Below, in pieces: positions 1 through 6,127 of a DNA stretch of 6,871 nucleotides (position 1 is the first letter of the stretch; every line of letters begins with the position of its first letter). The DNA comes from Bacillota bacterium (GTDB lineage Bacteria > Bacillota > DTU030 > DUMP01), in contig JAAYHG010000103.1 of NCBI GenBank assembly GCA_012735455.1, positions 1-6,871 on the forward strand, read 5' to 3'. The notes under the pieces are model-generated. The model did not search any database. It had not been told where the DNA came from and worked only from the letters and a program-made list of their open reading frames with translations. A program made the position numbers and the translations under genes.

Positions 1-854
1 GAAACGTTTTGGAGGAGACTCTGCACCTTCTTACTCAGTCATCTTTTTATGCTCGGGAAGAAGAGTTGCGACAAGGGTTCATTACTCTAGCTGGGGGACA
101 CCGGGTGGGGATAGTCGGCCGGGCTATTCTAGAAGGAGAACATATAAGAACCCTCAAACACATCGGTTCGTTAAACATTAGACTGGCACGTCAGGTTGTG
201 GGGGCAGCTGACGCCGTTTTACCTTATCTCGTTACAGAAGGGGCCTTTCTGAGCACCCTTATTGTCTCAGCACCTGGCTGCGGTAAAACAACGCTGCTTA
301 GGGATTTGATCAGGCAGGTAAGTTCTGGGGTACCTTCCCTGGGTCTTGCAGGTCATAAAGTGGGGGTTGTTGATGAACGGTCGGAAATAGCCGCCTGCTA
401 CCAAGGGGTGCCGCAAAATAATGTAGGTCCACGGACAGATGTTTTGGATGGAGCGGGCAAAGCGGAAGGAATTGTGTTGCTCCTGCGCTCAATGTCGCCA
501 CAGGTTATTGCTACAGATGAGGTTGGATCTCGTGCAGACATAGTTGCCCTGGAAGAAGCATTGGTAAGTGGTGTGCGCATCATTGCTACTGCTCACGGGG
601 CAGGCCTTCACGATCTAAAGGAAAGGCCATTCTTACGCGAACTCATTGGGAGGCATCTCTTCTCTCGAATTGTCTGCTTGGGTACAGCCCGTGGCCCCGG
701 AACGCTGGAGGCGGTGTTTGATGGCGTACAGCTTACGCCGGTTGCCGATCTAAGAAACAAAAAGGGAAAGGAGATACCGGATGGTCCTGAAACTAGGAGG
801 TGCCCTACTATTGGTCTTCGCCACAGGGAGCACTGGCTACCTCATCGCACGTAA
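1..854 (+). CDS. spoIIIAA: Stage III sporulation protein AA, ATPase (5'-truncated)
   Basis: Cytoplasmic ATPase of the SpoIIIA-SpoIIQ channel, related to the ATPases of type II/IV secretion and type IV pili. It is thought to energise the channel from the mother-cell side. The frame is open to the window edge (first full codon at 3). About 283 residues are visible, against roughly 310-340 in the family, so the N-terminus is missing; the TTG at 9 is probably internal. Counting from that TTG, the family signature EEELRQGFITL is at about 18-28. A Walker A-type loop SAPGCGKTT is at 87-95, with Ser where the motif usually begins with Gly. VDERSEIA is at 121-128, the GPRTDVLDG segment at 140-148, the Walker B strand VIATDE at 166-171, and ATAHG at 193-197. 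The reading frame runs 74 nt into spoIIIAB, giving a C-terminal tail of about 25 residues unlike the family. Identity is firm; the N-terminus cannot be judged. Confidence 0.96.
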   Translation, partial: NVLEETLHLLTQSSFYAREEELRQGFITLAGGHRVGIVGRAILEGEHIRTLKHIGSLNIRLARQVVGAADAVLPYLVTEGAFLSTLIVSAPGCGKTTLLRDLIRQVSSGVPSLGLAGHKVGVVDERSEIAACYQGVPQNNVGPRTDVLDGAGKAEGIVLLLRSMSPQVIATDEVGSRADIVALEEALVSGVRIIATAHGAGLHDLKERPFLRELIGRHLFSRIVCLGTARGPGTLEAVFDGVQLTPVADLRNKKGKEIPDGPETRRCPTIGLRHREHWLPHRT

Positions 855-1296
855 CTTCGGCGATCGCGTAGCATTGCTTATGTCACTCCAGAGTCTCCTG
901 CAGTTCCTTATTACTGAAATCGACTTTGCTCTAACACCTTTCCCTCAGGCTTTGGAAAGAGCGGGGCACTCGTTGGAACCAAGTATCAACTCTTTTGTAC
1001 ATGAGGTCCTTTCTGGTATGGAGGCCGGTAAGACCTTGTGTATTTCTTGGGAAGAGGGAGTGAGAACCCTTCTGAAGTATACCCCCTTGGAGCCCGATGA
1101 CATAAAGCCCTTAACAATGCTGTCACCTATTTTGGGTTTGTCGGATCGTAAAGATCAGCTGCGCCACCTCAAAATAGCTTTAGAACACCTCAGATTGCGG
1201 CAAAATCTGGCCGAGGCCGATGCGGTCAATAATCAAAAACTATGGCGCTATTCCGGTGTGCTGGCTGGATTGGTGGTTGTCTTACTTCTCATTTAG
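781..1296 (+). CDS. spoIIIAB: Stage III sporulation protein AB
   Basis: Component of the mother-cell side of the SpoIIIA-SpoIIQ channel, thought to work with the AA ATPase much as GspF-like helical proteins do in secretion systems. The 171-residue product has the same length as B. subtilis SpoIIIAB. It shows an N-terminal membrane segment (about 4-22, ending in the TGxxxA-type pattern TGYLIA), a helical soluble domain with ALTPFPQAL at about 50-58, the conserved SWEEGV at 89-94, the late LGLSDRKDQLRHL segment at about 118-130, and a C-terminal hydrophobic helix at about 157-171. The ATG at 781 is supported by AAAGGAG at 767-773 with 7-nt spacing, and by the family's usual MxKLxGA beginning. 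The start lies inside the spoIIIAA frame, so the two genes overlap and are probably translationally coupled. Confidence 0.95.
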   Translation: MVLKLGGALLLVFATGSTGYLIARNFGDRVALLMSLQSLLQFLITEIDFALTPFPQALERAGHSLEPSINSFVHEVLSGMEAGKTLCISWEEGVRTLLKYTPLEPDDIKPLTMLSPILGLSDRKDQLRHLKIALEHLRLRQNLAEADAVNNQKLWRYSGVLAGLVVVLLLI

Positions 1297-1322
1297 CGAC
1301 TTGAATCTTCTAGCTACTACAT

Positions 1323-1330
1323 GGAGGAGG
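1323..1330 (+). promoter_or_regulatory. Ribosome binding site fixing the spoIIIAC start
   Basis: GGAGGAGG lies 8 nt before the ATG at 1339. The alternative in-frame ATG at 1321 would place this strong Shine-Dalgarno sequence inside the gene and has no comparable site upstream, so 1339 is preferred. Confidence 0.8.
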
Positions 1331-1338
1331 GTAGACAG

Positions 1339-1539
1339 ATGAACACAGAACTGATTTTTCAAATTGCAGGTATTGGTATCCTCATCTCAGTCTTAAATAT
1401 GGTCCTTACCCAATCCGGACGCCAAGAGCAGGCACACCTTCTTAATATCGTCGGGGTAGTGATCGTACTATTGATGATTATTCCCTACATCTCGCAGCTC
1501 TTCGCCACAGTAAGGACTGTTTTCCATTTAGGGTGGTGA
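1339..1539 (+). CDS. spoIIIAC: Stage III sporulation protein AC
   Basis: Small integral membrane protein of the SpoIIIA-SpoIIQ channel, similar in layout to AD and probably part of the membrane export platform. The product is 66 residues (B. subtilis about 68). It opens with the conserved IFQIAGIGI segment (about 6-14) within a first membrane helix. A short polar stretch (SGRQEQA) follows, then a second helix (about 40-56) and a short hydrophobic/basic tail. The start at 1339 is chosen over the ATG at 1321 because of the GGAGGAGG site between them and the match to family N-termini. A 42-nt gap separates it from spoIIIAB, and only 4 nt separate its stop from spoIIIAD. Confidence 0.95.
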   Translation: MNTELIFQIAGIGILISVLNMVLTQSGRQEQAHLLNIVGVVIVLLMIIPYISQLFATVRTVFHLGW

Positions 1540-1543
1540 CAGA

Positions 1544-1930
1544 GTGGAGATTCTTTCTGTCATTGGTATCGCAACGATCACTGCCCTCTTGGCGGTATTA
1601 CTGAATCGCGAGAAACCTGAACTAGCCCTTCTTCTTGGCCTAGCAACCGGGACCATGATTCTCATGTTTGCGATGACAAGGCTAGCGGGTGTCATTAGTG
1701 TGTTTGAAGGGTTAGCAGAGCGTACCGGGGTTGATCGTCAGTACTTCGCCCTTCTACTCAAGATCATCGCTATAGCTTACATTACCGAATTTGGAGCACA
1801 GGTATGTCATGACGCTCGGCAGGAGGCATTGGCCAGCACGGTGGAACTAGCCGGAAAGGCCTTAATTCTCTTACTGGCGGTTCCCATCCTGACGGTTGTT
1901 TTTGAGCTGACATTAAAACTACTTCCTTGA
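1544..1930 (+). CDS. spoIIIAD: Stage III sporulation protein AD
   Basis: Polytopic membrane protein of the SpoIIIA-SpoIIQ channel. The product is 128 residues (B. subtilis 133) with membrane segments at about 3-20, 26-44, 67-83 and 104-125. The strongest family signature is the stretch from about 69 to 92: LLKIIAIAYITEFG, then CHDA. In the family this is followed by a run of small residues and a last helix, as seen here. It begins with GTG at 1544, 4 nt after the spoIIIAC stop. Only a weak G-rich site (GGGTGGTGA) precedes it, so translation is probably coupled to AC. It resembles the C-terminal part of an AC-like unit, consistent with the known relatedness of AC and AD. Confidence 0.95.
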   Translation: MEILSVIGIATITALLAVLLNREKPELALLLGLATGTMILMFAMTRLAGVISVFEGLAERTGVDRQYFALLLKIIAIAYITEFGAQVCHDARQEALASTVELAGKALILLLAVPILTVVFELTLKLLP

Positions 1931-1935
1931 GGTGA
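1929..1935 (+). promoter_or_regulatory. Ribosome binding site that decides the spoIIIAE start
   Basis: GAGGTGA overlaps the spoIIIAD stop and matches seven bases of the anti-Shine-Dalgarno complement. It is 5 nt before GTG at 1941. The longer reading from GTG at 1932 would lie within this site and has no ribosome binding site of its own. Confidence 0.65.
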
Positions 1936-1940
1936 AACGT

Positions 1941-3077
1941 GTGAGAATACGGCTAACAGTCCTGCTGCTGCTTTGCGTACTCCTGGTGCCCGGCTTAGCA
2001 TTGGCAGTGCCAACAGAGGAGATAGACCTTTCCTACTTGGAAGAGGCAACGCGAGTGTTGCGAGAGGACTTAGGTGAGCTTCTTCCCAATCTGGATGCCC
2101 ATGCCCTCTTGGAGGCAGCACGTGGAGCTGAGGGCATAGACTGGCGAGGGTTTCTCGGCGCCGTATTCAGTTACTTCTTTCGCGAGGTGGTTGCAGGTTC
2201 GCGCCTCTTGGGCCAGCTTCTTCTATTGGTGGTATTGGTTGCTCTTCTGGCAACCTTAGAGAGAAGTTTCAGCTTTACTGGTGCAGCGCGAATAGCGGAA
2301 ACCCTCGTATTCATTGCGATAATGGGTTTCGCTATCCAGAGTCTTAACCTTGCTTTAGGAACAGGACGCACGGCAATAACCAATATGGTCTCTTTCATGC
2401 AGGCTCTACTTCCAGTGCTTTTTACCCTGTTGGCCGCCACGGGTGCTATGACCACGGCAGCTGTTTTTCACCCATTGCTTATGATGACCATTGCTGTTGT
2501 TGGCACTATAACCCAGGATTTCATTTTTCCTCTACTTTACCTGGCTACTGTTTTGCACTTGGTGACTTACCTTGTTCCTGAGATGAACGTGGGGCGTTTG
2601 GCTTCTCTGCTGCAGGGAATCTGTACTTCCCTCCTAGGTCTGGCTTTATGCATCTTTGTTGGCTTCAGTGCAGTTCAGGGTGCAACGTCCCATGTGGCCG
2701 ATGGTATCACAATAAGGAGTGCCAAGTTCTTGGCAGGTTCTTTTGTGCCAGTTGTAGGGAAGCTATTCGCCGATGCCTTGGAGGCAGTAGTGGGTTATAC
2801 TGCTTTGTTGCGCACAGCAGTAAACGCAGTTGGGATATTTCTTATCTTACTCATGTGTGCCTTCCCACTACTTAAGATCTTAGCCTTGATCTTCATTTAT
2901 AAGCTGGCAGCTGCCTTGGCCGAACCTATAGGTGATGCCAGAATGGCCAAGTGTTTAGGTAATCTAGGCAACAGCTTGGCCTTTGTCTTCGCCACCGTAG
3001 GAGCAGTGGCCCTTCTCTTTTTCCTGGCTTTAACGGTGATTCTCGGGGTAGGGAACCTGGCTACCCTGGCTAGGTAG
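1941..3077 (+). CDS. spoIIIAE: Stage III sporulation protein AE
   Basis: Large polytopic membrane protein of the SpoIIIA-SpoIIQ channel, proposed to form the membrane conduit or export gate. The product is 378 residues from GTG 1941, or 381 from GTG 1932 (B. subtilis about 399). It begins with a basic stretch and a typical signal peptide: a Leu-rich core and a likely cleavage after ALA at about residue 22. An acidic amphipathic region (about 25-75) follows, then six to eight membrane segments from about 88 to the end. The conserved segment KFLAGSFVPVVGKLFADALE (about 262-281) and the following ALLRTAVNAVG are hallmarks of the family, as is the late EPIGD (about 328-332). The start at 1941 is preferred on its GAGGTGA site. 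It is followed 10 nt later by spoIIIAF, whose ribosome binding site overlaps this gene's stop. Confidence 0.96.
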   Translation: MRIRLTVLLLLCVLLVPGLALAVPTEEIDLSYLEEATRVLREDLGELLPNLDAHALLEAARGAEGIDWRGFLGAVFSYFFREVVAGSRLLGQLLLLVVLVALLATLERSFSFTGAARIAETLVFIAIMGFAIQSLNLALGTGRTAITNMVSFMQALLPVLFTLLAATGAMTTAAVFHPLLMMTIAVVGTITQDFIFPLLYLATVLHLVTYLVPEMNVGRLASLLQGICTSLLGLALCIFVGFSAVQGATSHVADGITIRSAKFLAGSFVPVVGKLFADALEAVVGYTALLRTAVNAVGIFLILLMCAFPLLKILALIFIYKLAAALAEPIGDARMAKCLGNLGNSLAFVFATVGAVALLFFLALTVILGVGNLATLAR

Positions 3078-3087
3078 GTGAGCCAAT

Positions 3088-3627
3088 TTGCATGTGCTGC
3101 GAGAGTGGGTGCGGAACATCCTGCTCTTGGTTATGTTCGCCGGTTTTCTAGAATTACTCCTGCCTTCAAACAATATGAAGCGCTTCGTTCAAGTGGCGGT
3201 GGGTCTGTTTATCCTCGCTACCATCCTTGGGCCTATGGCACTCTTACTGAACTTTTTGAGTACGGAACCAAGGATGGAACTACCGGTATTTAGCTGGGCC
3301 GAAACACAAGAGGTTTTGCGCGCAGGCGAGGAACTCGCGGCGAGACAACACAGTGAAGTGTTAGAAAAATACCGTCAAAGCTTGGCGCGACAGGTTGAAT
3401 CCTTGATTAAGCTGAGCGGCCAGGGCGAAATAGTTGAAGTGGAGGTGGAAATAGAGGAAGCTCCCAGCGAGCCAACCTTTGGGCAAATACGTTCACTAAG
3501 CGTGGAACTCGCTTCCATGGAGAACGGATCTAATCGATCAATTGAGGAATTAGCTGATCTCTTAGCTGATTTCTATGGGCTCTCCAGGGAGAAGGTTCGA
3601 GTCCAGAAAGTTCATCAAGGAGGATGA
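3088..3627 (+). CDS. spoIIIAF: Stage III sporulation protein AF
   Basis: Membrane-anchored component of the SpoIIIA-SpoIIQ channel. Two N-terminal membrane helices (about 9-25 and 34-56) carry the family pattern LREW near the start and LLPSNNMKRFVQVAVGL at 24-40. A helical, charged stretch (about 72-108) and a C-terminal alpha/beta domain with a long acidic strand (VEVEVEIEEA, 116-125) follow. From family knowledge, this soluble domain resembles the ring-building fold. The product is 179 residues, somewhat shorter than the roughly 206 of B. subtilis. TTG at 3088 is the chosen start: AGGTGA at 3076-3081 is 6 nt upstream, and the N-terminus then aligns residue for residue with known SpoIIIAF proteins. 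GTG at 3094 is the alternative but is too far from that site. Confidence 0.94.
   Translation: MHVLREWVRNILLLVMFAGFLELLLPSNNMKRFVQVAVGLFILATILGPMALLLNFLSTEPRMELPVFSWAETQEVLRAGEELAARQHSEVLEKYRQSLARQVESLIKLSGQGEIVEVEVEIEEAPSEPTFGQIRSLSVELASMENGSNRSIEELADLLADFYGLSREKVRVQKVHQGG
3617..3623 (+). promoter_or_regulatory. Ribosome binding site for spoIIIAG
   Basis: AAGGAGG sits at the very end of spoIIIAF, 11 nt before ATG 3635. It argues against the longer in-frame reading from 3575, which would start inside spoIIIAF without such a site. Confidence 0.7.
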
Positions 3628-3634
3628 AGAGAGG

Positions 3635-4267
3635 ATGGATTGTTTCAACCCTAGAGACAAGAGACTCCGCTGGCTGAATATTGATCGCAATACATTGGTC
3701 AAGCTTGGCCTCTTGGCCAGCCTCGGGGTGCTTCTTCTGGTGGCAGGGCAGTTTGTTAAGAAACCAGGTCCGGACTCCATGTCCCAAGCAACAGACCGTG
3801 GCACTAGTGGTTCTGGTGGTTCTGTAGCACCTCTACCCGGTATCGCGGTGCCTGTGGCCGGGACTGGGTATCAGGTGGCTCTAGAGCAACAGCTAGGGAC
3901 TACGTTGAGCTCGATTAAAGGTGTAGGGGAAGTGGTGGTCCAGGTGAGCCTGGAGGCGGAGAGGACTGTCAGCTACGCCACCAACTCGCAAGAAGAGACG
4001 CGTAACAGTCAGGAGCGAGAGGCAAGCGGTCTAACACGTTCGGTACAAGAGCTGCGCACTGAAGCTCAGGTGGTCATGGCTCGGGAAGGGGGAAGCGAAA
4101 AACCCATAGTTTCAGGGGAAACCCTGCCAGCTGTCCGGGGTGTTCTAGTGGTGGCAGAGGGGGCTAGTGATCCAACGATTAAAGAGCGTCTTTCACAAGC
4201 AGTACAGGTTTTGCTTGACTTACCGGCCCATAAGGTGATGGTCTTAGAAAAAGAAGGGGGGAAGTGA
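3635..4267 (+). CDS. spoIIIAG: Stage III sporulation protein AG, ring-forming channel subunit
   Basis: Channel subunit anchored in the mother-cell membrane of the engulfed forespore. In B. subtilis its soluble domain forms a large ring in the intermembrane space, with a fold like the YscJ/FliF secretion rings. The 210-residue product has a basic N-terminus with the conserved WLNIDRNTLVKLGLLA (13-28), one membrane helix (about 24-41) and a Gly/Ser/Thr/Pro-rich linker (about 44-78). The ring-building domain starts at about 80 (helix LGTTLSSIKGVGE, then strand VVVQVSLE). It is split by a long polar insertion (about 108-166, rich in Glu, Ser, Gln and Thr) like the beta-triangle insertion of the B. 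subtilis protein. It ends with helix ERLSQAVQVLLDL and strand KVMVLE. The start at 3635 is 7 nt after the spoIIIAF stop; an upstream in-frame ATG at 3575 is rejected. Confidence 0.95.
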   Translation: MDCFNPRDKRLRWLNIDRNTLVKLGLLASLGVLLLVAGQFVKKPGPDSMSQATDRGTSGSGGSVAPLPGIAVPVAGTGYQVALEQQLGTTLSSIKGVGEVVVQVSLEAERTVSYATNSQEETRNSQEREASGLTRSVQELRTEAQVVMAREGGSEKPIVSGETLPAVRGVLVVAEGASDPTIKERLSQAVQVLLDLPAHKVMVLEKEGGK

Positions 4268-4271
4268 GTCC

Positions 4272-4835
4272 ATGCGGTGGCGCGATCGCAGTCTATTGGT
4301 TTGGCTTCTCATTTGCCTCTTAGTTCTTCTGGTGGCTGCGTTTTATCTCCGCAGTCAACAAGCAACTCCTCCTGCAGAGGATGATAAGCTTACAGATGAC
4401 TTTAACGTACCTCAAGGCGATGAATCGACCTCGCCGAAACTAGATAACGAGTCCGGATCGCCTGAAGACCCTGTTCCGAGCGGTGATACAGATTTTTACG
4501 TTGAACAGCGCTTAGAACGCGACCGGTTGCGGAGCCAAGAGATGGACACCCTGCGTGAGATAATTCATAGCCCGAATTCAGATTCTGCCAATCGCACCGA
4601 AGCGCACACCCGTTTACTAACGCTCAGTGAGAATATGGCCAAAGAAGCAGAATTAGAAGGACTGATCAAAGCTAAGAATTTCTCTGATGCTTTGGTTTAC
4701 CTGCACGGTGATGCGGTACATGTCTTGGTAAAGGTACCCGAGATTACCGCTGTAGAAGCAGCGTGGATTGGCGACATCATTACCACAGCTACAGGTCTCC
4801 CACCAGAAAAGATCATCATAGATACCAAGGTTTAG
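4272..4835 (+). CDS. spoIIIAH: Stage III sporulation protein AH, ring-building channel subunit
   Basis: Mother-cell membrane protein whose extracellular domain binds forespore SpoIIQ across the intermembrane space. It links the two halves of the channel and helps retain engulfment and coat-assembly proteins. The 187-residue product (B. subtilis about 218) has a basic start, one membrane helix (about 8-26) and an acidic, Pro/Ser-rich linker (about 31-74). A strongly conserved helix follows, starting DFYVEQRLERDRLRSQE (74-90) and continuing to REII at 95-98, as in the family. A YscJ/FliF-like ring-building domain follows (about 110-187), containing ELEGLIKAKNFSDALVYL (127-144). ATG 4272 follows the spoIIIAG stop by 4 nt, with a G-rich site (AAGGGGGG) at 4254-4261. 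It is the last spoIIIA gene; no hairpin terminator follows it. Confidence 0.95.
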   Translation: MRWRDRSLLVWLLICLLVLLVAAFYLRSQQATPPAEDDKLTDDFNVPQGDESTSPKLDNESGSPEDPVPSGDTDFYVEQRLERDRLRSQEMDTLREIIHSPNSDSANRTEAHTRLLTLSENMAKEAELEGLIKAKNFSDALVYLHGDAVHVLVKVPEITAVEAAWIGDIITTATGLPPEKIIIDTKV

Positions 4836-4840
4836 TTACA

Positions 4841-4869
4841 TTGTCACAGGCTAAAGGTTTTGTTATAAT
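4841..4869 (+). promoter_or_regulatory. Sigma-A-type promoter with extended -10
   Basis: The -35 box TTGTCA is at 4841-4846 (5 of 6 to TTGACA), followed by a 17-nt spacer and a perfect TATAAT -10 box at 4864-4869. TG at 4861-4862 gives an extended -10. The start of transcription would be near 4876, leaving a leader of only about 20 nt before the ATG at 4898. It lies in the 62-nt gap after spoIIIAH, the only sizeable intergenic gap in the window. It would give the Asp23-AmaP-DUF2273-NusB genes vegetative expression independent of sporulation. The call rests on sequence match alone. Confidence 0.8.
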
Positions 4870-4897
4870 GGATAGGAAAAAGAGGGGAGGGATACTA

Positions 4898-5305
4898 ATG
4901 GATAAGCTACCAAAGGACATCCAAATTGTTGATTCAGAAAACACCATCGGCAGCATCCGCATCGCTGATGAGGTAGTTGCCATTATAGCCGGCCTGGCAG
5001 CCACAGAAGTCCCTGGCGTAGCTGGTATGAGCGGTGGATTAGCGGGTGGTATTGCGGAGATGTTAGGCCGCAAGAATCTAACCCGTGGTATTAAAGTGGA
5101 AGTTGGCGAACGCCAAGCAGCCATTGACTTGTTTATTATTGTTGAGTACGGTGTCAAGATTCCGGAGATAGCCTGGCGAGTACAGGAAAACGTAAAGAAG
5201 GCCCTGGAAAGCATGACGGGGCTTGACGTGCTCGAAGTGAATATCCATGTGCAGGGCGTCAAGATTGCGGGTGAAGATAAGGAAGAAGAAGTACGGGTTA
5301 AGTAG
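4898..5305 (+). CDS. Asp23/Gls24 family envelope stress protein
   Basis: Small cytoplasmic protein of the Asp23/Gls24 (alkaline shock) family, widespread in Gram-positives; in Staphylococcus aureus, Asp23 sits at the membrane through AmaP. The biochemical role is not established. The product is 135 residues. It has an opening strand and helix IGSIRIADEVVAIIAGLAAT (17-36), the family's VPGVAGM with a Gly-rich loop (39-51), RGIKVEVG (63-70), AAIDLFIIVEYGVKIPE (74-90), a helix with VQENVKKALESMTGL (95-109) and the final VLEVNIHVQGV strand (111-121). The tail is highly charged. ATG 4898 has GAGGGGAGG at 4882-4890 with a 7-nt spacer. The in-frame ATG at 4868 lies inside the -10 box of the promoter and would not be transcribed from it. 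It is the first gene of the vegetative unit; the position near nusB matches B. subtilis yqhY. Confidence 0.93.
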   Translation: MDKLPKDIQIVDSENTIGSIRIADEVVAIIAGLAATEVPGVAGMSGGLAGGIAEMLGRKNLTRGIKVEVGERQAAIDLFIIVEYGVKIPEIAWRVQENVKKALESMTGLDVLEVNIHVQGVKIAGEDKEEEVRVK

Positions 5306-5321
5306 CAAAGGAAGTGATACT

Positions 5322-5867
5322 GTGGCTACAAGCGACCGTTTACTCGTCTTCTTAGCAAGTATTTTGCTGATCGTTGTTGCTGTCTTGCTGGGGCTTTCAG
5401 CGGGACGGCTCTTTCCTTTGCTTGAAAGAGGGACAACCTTTGCCCAACTGTACCTTTACGGAAACTGGTATGCGGTAGTAGCGGCGTTGCTTCTTCTCGT
5501 AGTGGGAGTTCGGCTTGGCTATCTCTCCCTGACCAGGGGACAACGACGGGGCCAGACTTTGGTCCAACGTTCCGACTTAGGCGAGATAAACATCGCTCTC
5601 TCAGCCATTGAGAATTTAGTGCAACGAGCAGCAGGTCAAATTGATGGAGTTCGCGAAGTACGTTCACGGGTGGAGGCCAAGAGTCAAGGCGTAGTGGTTC
5701 TCGTTAAGGCCTGGGTCGGTAGTGATCACAATGTCCCCGATCTCGCATCCCGCATTCAAGAAATGGTGCGGGAGCGATTAGAATCCATAGTAGGGATTAG
5801 TGCCGCTGAGATAAACATAGCTATCAAAGATATCGGTAGCACCGATCAGCGCCTCAAGGTGCGTTAA
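5322..5867 (+). CDS. amaP: Alkaline shock response membrane anchor protein AmaP
   Basis: Membrane protein expected to tether the neighbouring Asp23 protein to the inner face of the cytoplasmic membrane. The 181-residue product has two membrane helices (about 7-27 and 49-68) forming a hairpin. A basic stretch (TRGQRRGQ, 71-78) follows, which suits a cytoplasmic C-terminus. The cytoplasmic domain resembles Asp23: EINIALSAIENLVQRAAGQI (88-107), VREVRSRVEAKSQGVVVLVKA (starting about 110), a helix around 143-156, and AAEINIAIKDI (161-171). GTG 5322 is chosen because AAAGGAAGTGAT at 5307-5318 precedes it closely and the N-terminus matches the family. Longer in-frame readings run back into the Asp23 gene. 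It follows the Asp23 stop by 16 nt, so the partners are co-expressed. AmaP is the best match, though it could equally be annotated as a generic Asp23-domain membrane protein. Confidence 0.88.
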   Translation: MATSDRLLVFLASILLIVVAVLLGLSAGRLFPLLERGTTFAQLYLYGNWYAVVAALLLLVVGVRLGYLSLTRGQRRGQTLVQRSDLGEINIALSAIENLVQRAAGQIDGVREVRSRVEAKSQGVVVLVKAWVGSDHNVPDLASRIQEMVRERLESIVGISAAEINIAIKDIGSTDQRLKVR

Positions 5868-5895
5868 CCGCGAGGGAAAACGAGGTGAGCCCAAG

Positions 5896-6108
5896 GTGGA
5901 TACTCTGCGTCACTTTATGGCCCGCCACGGCGGCAAAACACTGGGAAGCCTCCTGGGCTTGTTTTTGGGTTGGCTTGTCTTGACCCGGGGTTTTTTAGCC
6001 GCAGTTTTTCTTGTTCTTTGTCTAGGGGTAGGATTCTGGCTAGGGAAGCGCCTAGATGAGGATCAGGGACTAGAAAGTCTTTGGCGGCACTTCTTTCCAC
6101 CACGCTAG
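5896..6108 (+). CDS. DUF2273 family small membrane protein
   Basis: Small membrane protein of the DUF2273 family, found next to Asp23 and AmaP genes in many Firmicutes and of unknown function. The 70-residue product has a short basic amphipathic start, then the conserved RHGGKTLGSLLGLFLGWLVL segment (10-29). This leads into two closely spaced membrane helices (about 14-30 and 33-50), and the second ends in the family motif GKRLDE (50-55). A short aromatic/basic tail follows. GTG 5896 has GAGGTGA at 5882-5888 with a 7-nt spacer. It lies 28 nt after amaP in the same direction, so it is probably co-transcribed; proximity suggests it is part of the AmaP/Asp23 membrane assembly. That link is an inference. 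Confidence 0.88.
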   Translation: MDTLRHFMARHGGKTLGSLLGLFLGWLVLTRGFLAAVFLVLCLGVGFWLGKRLDEDQGLESLWRHFFPPR

Positions 6109-6127
6109 TAGGAAGGAGCGATTTTTG

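Noticed and set aside
1807..2121. Minus-strand open frame opposite the spoIIIAD/spoIIIAE junction
   Set aside because: Both sense genes are firmly identified. The antisense product has low-complexity composition and no family features.
2880..3087. Possible internal sigma-E promoter upstream of spoIIIAF
   Set aside because: An internal promoter is reported in the B. subtilis spoIIIA locus, so I looked for one here. I found no convincing paired -35/-10 match and do not claim one.
3575..3634. 20-residue N-terminal extension of spoIIIAG
   Set aside because: It would start inside spoIIIAF with no ribosome binding site. AAGGAGG precedes the ATG at 3635, and SpoIIIAG proteins begin near MDxF.
4214..4245. 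TTGACT resembling a -35 box near the end of spoIIIAG
   Set aside because: No acceptable -10 box lies 16-18 nt downstream, and the sequence is inside a conserved coding region.
862..4289. GCGATCGC palindrome, once in spoIIIAB and once at the start of spoIIIAH
   Set aside because: Two copies of an 8-base palindrome inside coding sequence are not enough to suggest a dispersed repeat.
4816..5262. Minus-strand open frame of about 148 residues opposite the Asp23 gene
   Set aside because: It lies wholly against a well-supported gene and its promoter, has no recognisable domain, and has the Ser/Thr/Pro-rich composition typical of an antisense shadow.
5981..5996. CCCGGGG followed by a run of six T, resembling a terminator
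   Set aside because: The self-complementary part is only six bases with no room for a loop, and it lies within the conserved membrane helix of the DUF2273 gene.
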